Shown piece by piece: positions 9,261 through 19,498 of a stretch of DNA of 20,177 nucleotides. Below the pieces are notes generated by a model that was not told where the DNA came from, searched no databases, and worked only from the letters and a program-made list of their open reading frames with translations. The first letter of the stretch is position 1. The number at the start of each line of letters is the position of its first letter. This stretch comes from Mnemiopsis leidyi (taxonomy: Eukaryota; Ctenophora; Tentaculata; Lobata; Bolinopsidae). The position numbers were made by a program, and so were the translations under genes. The stretch lies in assembly GCA_000226015.1 (NCBI GenBank), contig JH152779.1, forward strand, positions 87,991-108,167, in the 5' to 3' direction.

Positions 9261-9625
9261 TTACATATGTATGTATATGCGCTGACGTACGATGGTGCAC
9301 ATGGATGGAAAATTCGGACGTCCATAAATATTTTTTTCAAGGGAACTCCGAATTACCTAACATGACACATCAAAACATCACATTCAGTGTTGTTACCTTT
9401 CTCCTGTGTCTTGAAATAAGCCTCAGTTTTCTCATCTATGCAGATTCTCTCAGGATCTTAGCATTTTCACAGACACCTGCTACCTTCATAAAATCTATCA
9501 TGTTCGGAGGCAGCCTCAAAGCTTTGAGCCTACATGTAGGCTCAACTCCAGTAAATTGATTTAACGTAGCTTAGAAGCAGACAACCAGCTGAAAATGCCC
9601 GGGTTTCTAATTTTCACTGCACATG

Positions 9626-10032
9626 TTTATAGATTATCCCATATAAGCATATTATATGTTTTTCTAATTAAATCGTCTACATTTTAATCATATAATTCTA
9701 ATTATTGTTATGGTTAATGTTATCATTTTAAAATAAATTCTGTTATTTACAGATAATAATCAATATATAATTGATAATAGATATTTGATAATCGCGTGTT
9801 TTACTTGCGGATAGACTTTTGATTTTCATCTTTCCGAATTCACATTCAAAACACCTTTATAGATTATCCCATGTAATTCGTTTCTAATTAAATCGTGTAT
9901 ATTTGAAATCGTATAATTTTAATTATAATCATAGTAAAAGTTATCATTTATAAATAAAGTCTATTATTTACAGAAAATTAATCGTTTGTTTTACTTTTGA
10001 CACGAATCTTTCCGAATTTACATTCAAAACAC
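9626..10032. repeat. Diverged tandem duplication (about 230 bp and 177 bp)
   Basis: Copy 1 (9626-9855) and copy 2 (9856-10032) share ordered blocks: TTTATAGATTATCCCAT, TTTCTAATTAAATCGT, a TATTTACAGA segment, GTTTTACTT, ATCTTTCCGAATT and ACATTCAAAACAC. The copies are directly adjacent. Copy 2 lacks internal parts of copy 1. No coding frame runs through either copy; this could be a decayed satellite or two AT-rich MITEs inserted side by side. Confidence 0.75.
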
Positions 10033-10640
10033 TAAAATTACTTCACTAAAATAACTTCACCTTCCATTCACCTTAAAAGCGCTGACCATGCTCACAATGT
10101 AAACATTCTAAATAAAATCATTAAATACCATTTTGAAGTCCTCGGGGAATCCTTGCTGAATTACTGTGGTAAATACCTTCAGGTGGCAACTTTCTACTCA
10201 AGTTGAACGAATCGTTGGAGATATAGTATGTGCTGCTCCAATTCGTTCCTGAAATGTTCTCAAGTAAGTTTTAAGTAAGTTATCTTATTATCGCTTAAAA
10301 CGAGCGATAGGCGGAATCATTTTGATTTATACAGCAGATATTAAAACCAGACAGAGGCCATGTTTTCTTGATAGTTGCTTAATTGACAACGTCTTTCAGT
10401 GATGTGACGTTTGGGAAGCCCCGCCTGCTGCCGCTGAATAACCTCGACTAAGTCCTGCATCTACCGGTACTAGCAGATACAACCGCGTCGCTTCAAAACA
10501 AAGTACGTTGTAGCATATCTACTGTGACAGAATGTTTGGCGCCCTTTTGACTACGCCGCGCAGCGCGTCAGGAAAACGCCCGTTTCATGGACTAATTCCA
10601 CTCCAGTTCGACCGTTTTGAACAAAAATTTCGTGATAAAT

Positions 10641-10683
10641 AACGTCTTTATAAGGTAGGTTTAAACGTCTTTATAAGGTAGGT
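10641..10683. repeat. Short direct repeat, 20 bp twice
   Basis: AACGTCTTTATAAGGTAGGT occurs at 10641-10660 and again at 10664-10683, separated by TTA. Confidence 0.9.
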
Positions 10684-12196
10684 ATTATAGGTACTAAAAG
10701 CTGCGTTTTGTTTGCTCTTGCTTTCTTCTTTTGCTCATCAAATACGTACTGTCGCTTACTCAAATCATATGAAATCTGCTGCCACTTTCATTTTAATAAC
10801 ATTTCGTTGATTCCGAGGTTGCGATTACATTTAATGCAAATAGAAAGTGATTACTATCTTATTCTAAAACTTGCTTGGCTGCTTTTTTATCTTAATCCTT
10901 TTTTGCTTTATAGCACAATAAAAATCACAATTTACCCTCTATGTCTACTTGATTTTAATTGTAAATAACATAATTGCCACGAAAGCTTTCAGCATCCACA
11001 GTTAGCAAAACCTTGGATGAATCAAATTTGCGCCTCGTGTTAAAATCATGCAAACTTTAAAAGCAGCTAATCCATTACTTGTGTGCGGTTGTGTATGCTG
11101 GTGGGAAGTAGTAACATTTACGAATTGCTTCGTTTTCTGATGAGCTTATGAGGACAGTTTGTTCGATAAGTGCTGCATTAGCGTCGGACATTAATCTTTT
11201 CAATTTACGATTGTCAATGTCAGACTAATGTACTTAACACTTTTAGTGATGTAGAAACAAGAAATGTAATTCATGTAGTCCAGTTATAAAAGCGTGCATC
11301 TTATATATATTGGGTTAAAAAGTCACTGAAGTCGAACGGTAGTCTCCTAAAACAGTATTCCTTATCGTCTTCAACATGTACCGTAGGTACTACTACTGGT
11401 ACTATTTTGTACTTGTGGTGCCTGGTCGCCTGGCCCTGGTAACAATAAAAGTTTTCTGGTCACTGGTCGTATTGATCCCTCTTCCCATTTTTGTATGACT
11501 TCATTTTCGCTAAGTTTTTTTGCGTTCTTTGCATGTGAAGTGCTGTTATTTTAACTTTTATCTTACGACAATCTGAAAGAAACTAGAAATTATGCTTAAG
11601 TTATACTAATGTAAGTCACACGTCCGTTGTTTGCTGACATCATTTGATTATGATCGAGGAAATGGCATTTTATGCTGGGATTTGAACCTAATTTCTTGAT
11701 ATTTGATAACAAACGGTCATCGATTTAATGTTTATGTTGGAATTGCGAAAAACTAAGGGTTGGCGGGTTTCACACAATACACGTATTTTTTTTATATCGC
11801 ACGAGTAATTTTACATGATAAAGAGTAGGAAATAGGAATATCAACCGTCGTCTGGAATAGTTGGACAGTTCGCCAGACATTCTACTTCCTAGGTTCGAAA
11901 GATAGAGCTGAGTGTCGCGGCTATGTGATCCCCTGTATTCGTGTAGGTTACCTCATGTGTTTACCTAGGTAACCTGCTACGTCTTCTTGATCTGCCATGT
12001 TTCTTGCGGTGTTTGATATTTAGCTCATGTTATTTTGTCTATCTGACATATTCCTGCCACTTTGGTCGGACCGGAGGTGTTAACTTTGCCGGTTCTCTTC
12101 CAGCCTTACAGTTGTGCCTGAAGGAAACTTAGGGATTCCAATTTCAGAGTTTCTTCTAGCAGTAGCGTGGTACTATAGTAGCTGCGACGACCAGCT
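10684..12196. other. Long non-coding stretch upstream of the 12197 gene
   Basis: No coding exon is supported. A TATAAAAG at 11285-11292 could be a core promoter for a transcript leading into the gene at 12197, and an acceptor-like TTTCAG lies at about 12142-12147, 50 bp before that start codon. Both are weak sequence matches. AGGTTACCT and AGGTAACCT near 11945-11975 form a small inverted repeat. Confidence 0.25.
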
Positions 12197-12766
12197 ATGC
12201 CCTCGTCAGGCGCAAGAAGACGAATGAGGGCAAACAGGCGAGACGGGGAAAGAACGAGGAACTTTTCTCAGCGGATAGAAAATAACAGAGAGCTTGTGAA
12301 GTCAACAGGGGATTCTTATGATGACACTATGAAATTGACTATTTCCCTCGTAAACAGATTGAGTTTATCAGCTAATTTGTGTAGGTCGAGATCTAAAAGT
12401 AAAATATCAGACAGAAAGAAAGCCAATTTTGAGAGAAGACGTGATAAAATGGGGAAAGCGGTAAAAGCTATCGAGCCTGCCACAATCAGTATCACGCTTC
12501 CTGTTTCAACTAGTCGTCAGAAAAACGAATCCAATGCTGATTTATCTTTGATCAAGAAGCAGCCAGAGAGCTCAAAAAACGTGGGCGAGTCAAAAATAAC
12601 AATGGATCCCTCTGAAAAGAAACTGTGTGCATCTCGAAAATTACATGGAAATAATTGTTTTCAGCGGATCGTGAGGCTGATGAAGGTGGCCCGTGGTAAT
12701 GTAATTGTTTGTGAATCTTGTAAAGATAAGGGATGTGTTCGATGCAAGCTTGTAGCCGACTCTTGA
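12197..12766 (+). CDS. Unrecognised intronless gene: basic protein with C-terminal C-x2-C-x4-C-x2-C cluster
   Basis: This 189-codon ATG-to-TGA frame is the longest uninterrupted coding-like frame on the plus strand outside the KH gene's tail exon. The N-terminal half is strongly basic (GARRRMRANRRDGERTR at about residues 5-21, SRSKSKISDRKK at about 64-75). The middle is Ser/Thr/Lys-rich. The last 40 residues are different in kind: CFQRIVRLMKVARGNVIV, then CESCKDKGCVRCK. The closing C-x2-C-x4-C-x2-C could bind one zinc. The charge and the Cys cluster suggest a nucleic-acid-binding or nuclear role, but that is inference, and I do not recognise the family. There is no signal peptide or membrane segment. 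AATAAA follows the stop by 52 bp. Absence of introns, unlike both neighbours, could mean a retrogene. Confidence 0.6.
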   Translation: MPSSGARRRMRANRRDGERTRNFSQRIENNRELVKSTGDSYDDTMKLTISLVNRLSLSANLCRSRSKSKISDRKKANFERRRDKMGKAVKAIEPATISITLPVSTSRQKNESNADLSLIKKQPESSKNVGESKITMDPSEKKLCASRKLHGNNCFQRIVRLMKVARGNVIVCESCKDKGCVRCKLVADS

Positions 12767-12817
12767 CCTACATTTAACGGTATTGATTATCGATTATTTC
12801 GACGTATTGATGCTTGC

Positions 12818-12823
12818 AATAAA
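12818..12823 (+). terminator. Poly(A) signal AATAAA
   Basis: An AATAAA lies 52 bp after the stop codon of the 12197-12766 frame and is followed by a GTTATTGTTTTT-type T/GT-rich stretch, as expected downstream of a cleavage site. Its position supports that frame as a real transcript end. Confidence 0.5.
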
Positions 12824-12829
12824 GCTGTT

Positions 12830-13980
12830 ATTGTTTTTCTTAGCTTTTTATCTTGGTTAGTTGATCCTCTGAATATCGTTTTAGTTTAATGGGCGAGGAA
12901 TCAAGTGGAGCCAAGATAAAGGTTTTTTATCAGTATCACTCCTGTAACGTTTTTATGTAGTTAATTTTATTCTACGCTGTAATTTTCACTGGTTGGATTA
13001 AATTGACACCAAGGAAGTCATAATTTATAAATGTATGTGTTGTAAATATGATAATTATGTGATAATTTTTGATCATTATTGAAGAGAGACTTTCACTTGA
13101 ACAGTTTAACATCTCAACGGCCTTGAGTAATTCAGATCGAATATCGAAGAAGGGTTATTGTTTTCTGGTGTCTTACCTGTCTTACGGCTTATATTTCTAT
13201 ATAGTTAAAAAACAAAACATAAATTTGAAATTGGCACTTATGACTTACTTTTACAAAAATTTTATTCTCTTTTAAAATTATTGCCATAATAAATATAGCG
13301 TTGCTATAATCAATAAAAAAACAAGGTCTTGTAGGTATAAAATCAAATAAAAAATTAAATCAAAACCAACATCAAAGTAAAACCTGCATACGCAACAAAA
13401 TAGACTTGATAGTTTAAATGCTACATCCAGCTTAACCATACTGTTGGTCGCAGATCAGCAGAAAAAATGCGACAGCCTATTTATTATTTTATTTTATGAG
13501 AGATTTATATACATCAAGGCGGACAATTTTCTGTTCGGGGTGAAAGATCAACTGGAAATCTTTTAGTTTCACTGAAATTTTGTAAGCAAGATTACGATAG
13601 AATTCAAAATTTATGGTTAAGTTGACCTTGTACTTTTAACTCGAAATTAAAAGCTGAAAACCCGTGCTGAATAATTGATCATGGCCATGTTTCTCATTCC
13701 AGATTGACCAGCAAATATTTACGAACGAAACATCTGTTACAAAGTTTGGTTGATAACTATAACCATCACACATGCGGGTTTTGTCTTCTAGAATCAACAT
13801 TTAAAAACTGAGTTAAAATGAAATGTATAAAGAATGATGAAATTAATATCTGGGGACTGGCAGTGGGAGCTCTGAATTCACGTCCATCGTCACGAAACCA
13901 GTAAAGAATTAGTTCCACAAATCCAGGACTCGAAGCAAATTTCAATCTACGAGAACACACTCTCAAAACACCCCCCTCAT
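12830..13980. other. Intergenic sequence between convergent genes, AT-rich
   Basis: No gene is supported. The part next to 13980 should be the 3' UTR of the minus-strand tetraspanin. A TTTATT at 13480-13485 (AATAAA on the minus strand) is one candidate poly(A) signal, which would give a UTR of about 500 nt. Confidence 0.35.
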
Positions 13981-15457
13981 TCACAGCCAGGTTGAGTTAA
14001 ATCCGGTGTCAGCAGTATCCCTGGTCTTCTCAGTAAAGCTGCTTGAGGTGTCGTGGTTGTTGTATCTAGTGTACAAGTACGAGTCGTCATCTCTGTCCTT
14101 GTTCTTCAGCCACTTTGCCCCGAACATGACACAGAAGTTTAGGACAATGAGACCCCCCAGAGCCCCCACCAGCCCCCAAATGGAGTATTCCAACCAGGTG
14201 ACGAGGGAGGGATAGCATGGCATTTTCTTGATGTTCGGGTCCTCGTACCGGTCACAGTAGTAGGCAGCACTGGTGGGTTTAGCTTTGCTGCCGCAGCAAG
14301 AGGCTGGAACACGGTTGTTCCGGTTCCACAATGTCCAGTATTGTGTTCCATCTATCTCTTCTTCTCCAAACCTGGATATTTTGAACTTAAGGTAGATATC
14401 TACATGTAATTGAACAATTACGTAGGTTTTTGTGGTTTTTGTGCCTTGAGTTTTGCTGAATTCAACATGTGAAATCTACTTACAAATAGAAAGGTATATT
14501 TAAAAAGACTCACTCGGTGGTTTGGAAGCAGGTACCACGACGGCACTGCGACGGGTCCACCTCAGTAGCTCCGCAACACTCTAGCGTCAGCTGTATGGTA
14601 GACACTCCCAACATTTGCAGTTCGGTAGCGTTCTCGTTGTTCATGTTGTTGAACCACTCTTCAAAGTTGGACAAGATGTACTTGGATACGTACTCTCTTT
14701 TTACCAGCACTGAGGAGGTTATGTTGTAAATTTTGTGGTAGTTCCTTAGCCATTTATTCTTATAAAACTCCTTGTTATCAATCAGCACGTTTTACTGAGC
14801 TGAGCAGCAAAGTGAGTAACATATAGGTATCTATCATTGTAACTTAGACTCTAAGATACAATGATAGAGAAACAAAATCGGAGAGTTACTTACAGGCAAC
14901 TACGGCGGCAATCTCCAGCAGTGCAAGGGAGAAGACGAAGAAGAAGAAGCAGTTTAGCCATCCCGCTCTGCCGCTGAACGTGGAGTAAGCTCCGAAGATG
15001 CCAAAGAAGAGCATTAGGAAGCCTATCACAATAATGATGGCGCAGGGTGTGTGGAAACTTGTGCTGAAAGATTTGACTCTTTAATAGGGGATATTTTTAC
15101 AAGAATATAACGGTTTTATTGGCCACTCAATATTCCATTGGAACGTAAATGTGCATCGCAAAATTTTCAAAAAATTGACGTTAAAATGTATATAATCGAC
15201 TTTCTTATTTGCATATCCAATTGCGATTTACAATTCTTCATTGCACATGAATAGCTCAAATTGTTCTGAAATTTCTGAAATAATCACACTGTCAGCTTGT
15301 CTTCTAAAACTAACCTGTATTGGGGGACCTCGGGAAAGTACACGTGACCTTTGACCAGGATGACTATGCCCGCAGATGCCAGAGCTATTCCCAGCATTAT
15401 TGTGATGATGTTGACTGTGGCTAGCAGGAACTTGGTACAGACAGTACAGCCACCCAT
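13981..15457 (-). CDS. Tetraspanin (four exons), with an in-frame stop at the start of exon 3
   Basis: Membrane scaffold protein of the tetraspanin family. Minus-strand exons: 15457-15315, 15063-14894, 14799-14514, 14371-13981, with matching phases (2, 1, 2) and GT-AG borders; 330 codons. ATG 15457-15455 opens MGGCTVCTKFLLATVN, with N-terminal cysteines that could be palmitoylated. TM1 is about residues 10-36, TM2 55-74, TM3 84-104, TM4 about 259-285. The large loop has the diagnostic CCG (179-181), a QCRRGTC pair, PASCC (222-226), YC (239) and PCY (252): eight cysteines. N-glycosylation sites (NIT, NAT) precede CCG. A 41-residue charged/Ser/Thr-rich cytoplasmic tail follows. Codon 107 (14794-14792) is TAA, directly after the phase-compatible acceptor, so the product would stop after TM3. 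This may be a null allele, a sequence error, or a missed exon or acceptor. Confidence 0.85.
14830..14868. repeat. 39-bp hairpin inside tetraspanin intron 2
   Basis: TCTATCATTGTAACTTAG (14830-14847) and CTAAGATACAATGATAGA (14851-14868) pair at 17 of 18 positions around the 3-nt loop ACT. The intron is only about 94 nt (14800-14893), so the hairpin fills much of it between donor and branch region. Confidence 0.8.
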
Positions 15458-17310
15458 CTTGGCTATGTCTAGTGGAGAATTACTATGAGCTGCGGTGAGA
15501 AATCTTAGAACTAGGTATGCGTCGAGAATTTTGGAACATACTGTTTACGTTGAATATCCGGAAAAACGTTTCCAATTGAATGTTAATTAGGGATTTGAAT
15601 ATTTGGATATTGGCAGAGTTTTAATCATTACTAAGATGTTATCTGATTTCTCAAAACAACTAATAACAATGACTACGATTTTCAGACTCAAGGAATAACT
15701 GTACTGACATGAGATGAGCATGTACTGCACAGTAAAATAAGGAAAGATGACGTGAAATGAATCGGAAATGCTCTACAATCTACAGACTAAACTAGATCTG
15801 CTCATTAGAGAACTCTGTATAAACGAGCAGGTTAATTTTAAAAGATTTTATTCTGGCATTCTGCCCTAGTATTTTGGAACGCCATTGAGCAATTTTTCAC
15901 GTTGTCTGTGTCTAAGGTATAGCCATGAGTCATTAGGCGGGGATTAGGCGAACTCCGCTAAGTTGGCAATTGTAGTTGGGGTAAGCTAGAACAATGAGGG
16001 GCCGTACATTAACATTCGTAGTTCACAACATTTGTATACAGGTGCAAAGAGCGTATAAGTGAGTAATACGAAGCTTTTAGGGGTAGACAAAAGACACTGT
16101 CCCATGGCCGAGAAACTGGATAAATGCGCTGAAAATGGAGTTAAGGCAAGGACTGTTTCAGTAAAGATAAAACTTGAAAATCAATCCTCTAGCCTGAAAG
16201 CCTGCACCGTTCGTATGCATCTTTGATGTTTTTGTGGAATTGGTAGTTGAAACTATAAGTCTCTGAATCTCACAAACAGTTGGCCCGCACGATTATGATT
16301 TTTATAAAAGATAAATTAGTGTGTAGAACTGGGTATCTGCAGAGAATTACATGAATATCTAATAGAAACATGACTACTGTACGGTTAACAATCAAACTAT
16401 GGACGAGAAATCGTGTGAAGCTATTTTAACTGTCAGAAACTAACACGTGACTTCTTTTCCACCCAGTCAATGTAAATAGTTCTGTAAACACTCGTGATCC
16501 ATTCTCTACATCTCAATTCAAATAGGAAAATGGCCAGTTTGCGATTCAACTTCGTCCTTCATACTAACTTGCCAAATACGCATCCTTTGCATTGCCAGTT
16601 TGGGTGACTATAAAAGAAAGAACAGCCTGCAAGAATCGTCTATTAGCTAGAGGAGAACTAGGAATCGAATAAGACAGCTGGAGAATACGTTTCTACTGCC
16701 ACGTTTACCGAGAATATTAAGAATTATATTCACAAGAAAACCACAAGAATTATATTATGGAGAGTCCTTGTGTATGAATGTATATTGTACACCACGTGCT
16801 GCATAGCGATCGTGTAATGACCACCGTCGGAGATATCAAATTACGTCGGGGTTTGATCCAGGATCAGCTGAATCAGTTCCGTGTTAACACTTCATCTTAA
16901 AGTAAACAGATTGGCTTACTAAGAGGGTGGAAATGGAATACTGACGTTTAAAATTCTGATATAGTGAAACACGGGCGAATACAAAACACTATCAAGTCTA
17001 TATCAAGAACTTAAAATGATCAAATTGAATTACACAAGACGGTGAACATTCAAGTAAGAATCAAATAGCAAGGTTTGGAAGAAATGCGATCTAATGAGTT
17101 GTATTGAAACTCATCACCGCAGTAAATCCATGTAAAGAAACATGAGCAAGGTTGAATTATCTAGGAATATCATGATTAATTGAATAAGGTAAATAACGAA
17201 TATAAGGAGGGCAGAAGATGAGCACTGCACAATATAAGACTTTTCCAGCTTTAATTTCTACATTATGAAAGCAGCGAAATGTGATCAGGACTTGCAACAC
17301 AACTATACAG
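15458..17310. other. Tetraspanin upstream region, no gene seen
   Basis: No coding exon is supported on either strand. It should contain the tetraspanin promoter and possibly a non-coding first exon; a CACTAG acceptor-like sequence (minus strand) sits about 16 nt before the ATG. The 12-bp direct repeat AAGAATTATATT occurs near 16719 and 16746. Confidence 0.35.
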
Positions 17311-17321
17311 TTACCAAGCAC

Positions 17322-17353
17322 ACAGAAACACACGCACGCACACACACACGCGA
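17322..17353. repeat. CA-rich microsatellite
   Basis: CACAGAAACACACGCACGCACACACACACGCG-type sequence, an interrupted (CA)n run with CG interspersions. Confidence 0.75.
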
Positions 17354-17413
17354 ACCAATGAAAGGGTGTCCCTATTTCGTAGACTAACGGATCGGTAAAG
17401 GAACCTTGTGGAC

Positions 17414-17451
17414 CGTGTGTATGATTGTCTGTGTGAATGTGTGTGCTCTCT
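17414..17451. repeat. GT-rich microsatellite
   Basis: Interrupted (GT)n (GTGTGTATGATTGTCTGTGT and onward) about 70 bp after the CA run. The two are complementary and could pair. Confidence 0.7.
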
Positions 17452-19079
17452 GATTAGTGATCTGCCGTTCTCCGATCCAGGGAATTGTATTTACATTGAT
17501 AACATTAATAACATCAAGTCGGAGCACATTCCATGCCTTTACTGCATACCTAATATTCCTGATTTGATACTTATTTCAGCGGTGAGACTAGGAAATGATA
17601 CAACTTAGCTATTCTACACTTCAAAACTTGCGCCGATCTTTGGTGCTAGCTCTGTGACCGCAGAAAACGAAATGTAAACAACATGAAGCTCAACTGTTGG
17701 AAAGGAGCAGACTGGCCTAAACGGTAAATCATATACACTTCATTGTAAACTGCAGTTAACATCGAATGTAGTCAGCGTAACCAATTATTGCGTGTATTGT
17801 GTACCCTTATAATAATGTATTATACCGACCTAGGGAAAACACGTACACTCAAAAGTCACGTCGTAACGGTAAAAAACACAGGCTGAGTAAACTGTCTAGC
17901 AGTTTCGGAACTAAGCTGCTAACACAAACAGGAGAGCCCCGACCCTAGGATGTACAGTACGTGTAGACTGAAAGGTTCTCAAACGATCAGTGTAGAATGT
18001 ACACACGCTCGCGTGTACACCCACATGTGAAAAGTATAACACACTACTGGAGTTCAAAGGAGAATGATGCTACATTAGAAATTATGAGAAGCAACACTCC
18101 TGATTATTCCATAAATGGAATGATGATGTGAGGAACGAGTGTCTGTGGTCCCGATTACGTCATCGCAGTCCGCGAGATGGCAAACTTGATTATCCTATGT
18201 ATCCTGTTAGATGAGAGTGTGTATTTGAATCTAGGGTTCACGGCACAGATGTTTACGTCACTTTTTGGAGCATTTCTGCTGCTATTAGATCTAATTAAAG
18301 AAGAGAGCGAGAGATTTAGCAACTTAAAACAAGGTAACAAAAGTAACAAATAGACGAGCGTTGTTATGATCTAAAGGAAATTACGTTTATTATGAATCTA
18401 CACTTAGTCGTTTTAAACAGTAGGTACACACATTGATGATGGAACATAATAAACTAAATTACCAGCAGCAATAAAATCACGTCCTTGTTCCAACACGAAG
18501 TAAATTCAACTCTCTTCCCACTGATCGAGCATAATCAAACCACCAAGAACAGGGTAAGAAACTTGGTCAGCAAGGAACAAAGTATTAAGTCTCTGCAGTA
18601 TTCGTGCCATGGACTTACAAAGGTATCGAATGACAGTGGTGCAATAGAATTACAGCATTTAGGCTTGATATAACGGAGGTATGATGAGGTCAGATTGTTG
18701 CCAGTTTTAACAATGATCATTGAATCTGAAGTGATGTAGACAACATCCAGTGTGATGTCATCCTGTTTATTCAATAAAGTCATAATATTAGAATATTAAT
18801 AATAATTATTTGAGTTTTACCGTACTCATGAAAATGGGAAATCCGAGTGGGCTCTTGCATCTGATCATGGTCTAACAAGATTCGATGAAGAATTTTTTAA
18901 GAATGTAGCGAATTTAGTTTTGAAAGTTTAAAAATATAAATCAGTAAGTCAAATTCAAAAATTTAATTAAAGTAGTACTCGCACAGCTAGCTTTACCGCA
19001 ATATTGGGGCTGGGAAGAACCTCCTCCGAGTATGGCATGTTTTGGACATCTAGGTAAAAGGGTCATATACTTTGGTAAT
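17452..19079. other. Intergenic, no gene recognised
   Basis: Short open frames exist but none looks coding by composition or motif. A small palindrome-like TGTACACACG/CGTGTACA lies near 17998-18019. Confidence 0.35.
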
Positions 19080-19085
19080 GGGGCA

Positions 19086-19193
19086 ATTGGCGCCAATAGG
19101 ATCCACTCAATGGAACAAATGGATGTTCCATTGGCGCCAATGGCGATGAGGTCAGTGGTGCCAATAGTGGCCCCAATCGCCATTGGCGCCAAT
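19086..19193. repeat. Cluster of the palindrome ATTGGCGCCAAT with nested inverted repeats
   Basis: The 12-bp palindrome ATTGGCGCCAAT occurs at 19086-19097, 19130-19141 and 19182-19193. A partial copy (GGTGCCAATAG) lies near 19157-19167. Between the first two, CAATGGAACA pairs with TGTTCCATTG around a 6-nt loop. The second and third are parts of a perfect 20-bp inverted repeat, CCATTGGCGCCAATGGCGAT at 19128-19147 and its complement at 19176-19195. Open frames here on both strands are by-products of these repeats. Confidence 0.85.
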
Positions 19194-19414
19194 GGCATGC
19201 TTTCGACGTCTCTGTTGTGGAGTTCAAATCTAGCTATCGAAGCAACGTGGCACGTGCTACAATTTCTTCTTGGTCAGTGAGGACCTACTTTTTCAGTAGA
19301 TATTGTTTGAATAACTGTAACTCACCAAAACAAGGCTCTAAGAATAAAATTAAACCAGAAAACTCGTTGCTGTAGTTTATTTTGGGCCATCCCAAAACTA
19401 GAAGCTTGCTAACC

Positions 19415-19498
19415 AACTAGGGTTAGTCCGTCAGTGATAACTAGGGTTAGGGTAAGTGATAATTAGCGTACGCGTAAGTGATTCAATCCGTCAGTGAT
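19415..19498. repeat. Interspersed direct repeats including telomere-like AGGGTTAG
   Basis: AACTAGGGTTAG occurs at 19415-19426 and 19439-19450 (the second extends to AGGGTTAGGGT), and TCCGTCAGTGAT occurs at 19427-19438 and 19487-19498. The units alternate, as in a small decayed minisatellite. Confidence 0.7.

Noticed and set aside
9089-9559. 156-codon plus-strand frame
   Set aside because: Its first part is antisense to the LINE RT fragment, and the rest is hydrophobic and compositionally unlike the real genes. No motif was found.
10708-10968. 86-codon plus-strand frame, Phe/Leu-rich
   Set aside because: AT-rich sequence translated by chance; it has no membrane topology signal beyond composition, no flanking signals and no family likeness.
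14006-14215. Plus-strand 69-codon frame inside the tetraspanin last exon
   Set aside because: Shadow of the minus-strand tetraspanin coding sequence.
14792-14794. A reassigned nuclear genetic code in which TAA is sense
   Set aside because: TAA serves as the likely stop of other genes here (the KH gene at 5757-5759, the LINE tail at 619-621), and only one TAA interrupts a good exon.
19205-19245. GTTCAAATC-like box suggesting a tRNA or tRNA-derived SINE
   Set aside because: No matching A box or acceptor stem at the required spacing could be found.
18941-19280. Overlapping frames on both strands with Gly/Ala/Ile/Pro runs
   Set aside because: These are translations of the ATTGGCGCCAAT palindrome cluster, whose symmetry keeps both strands open.
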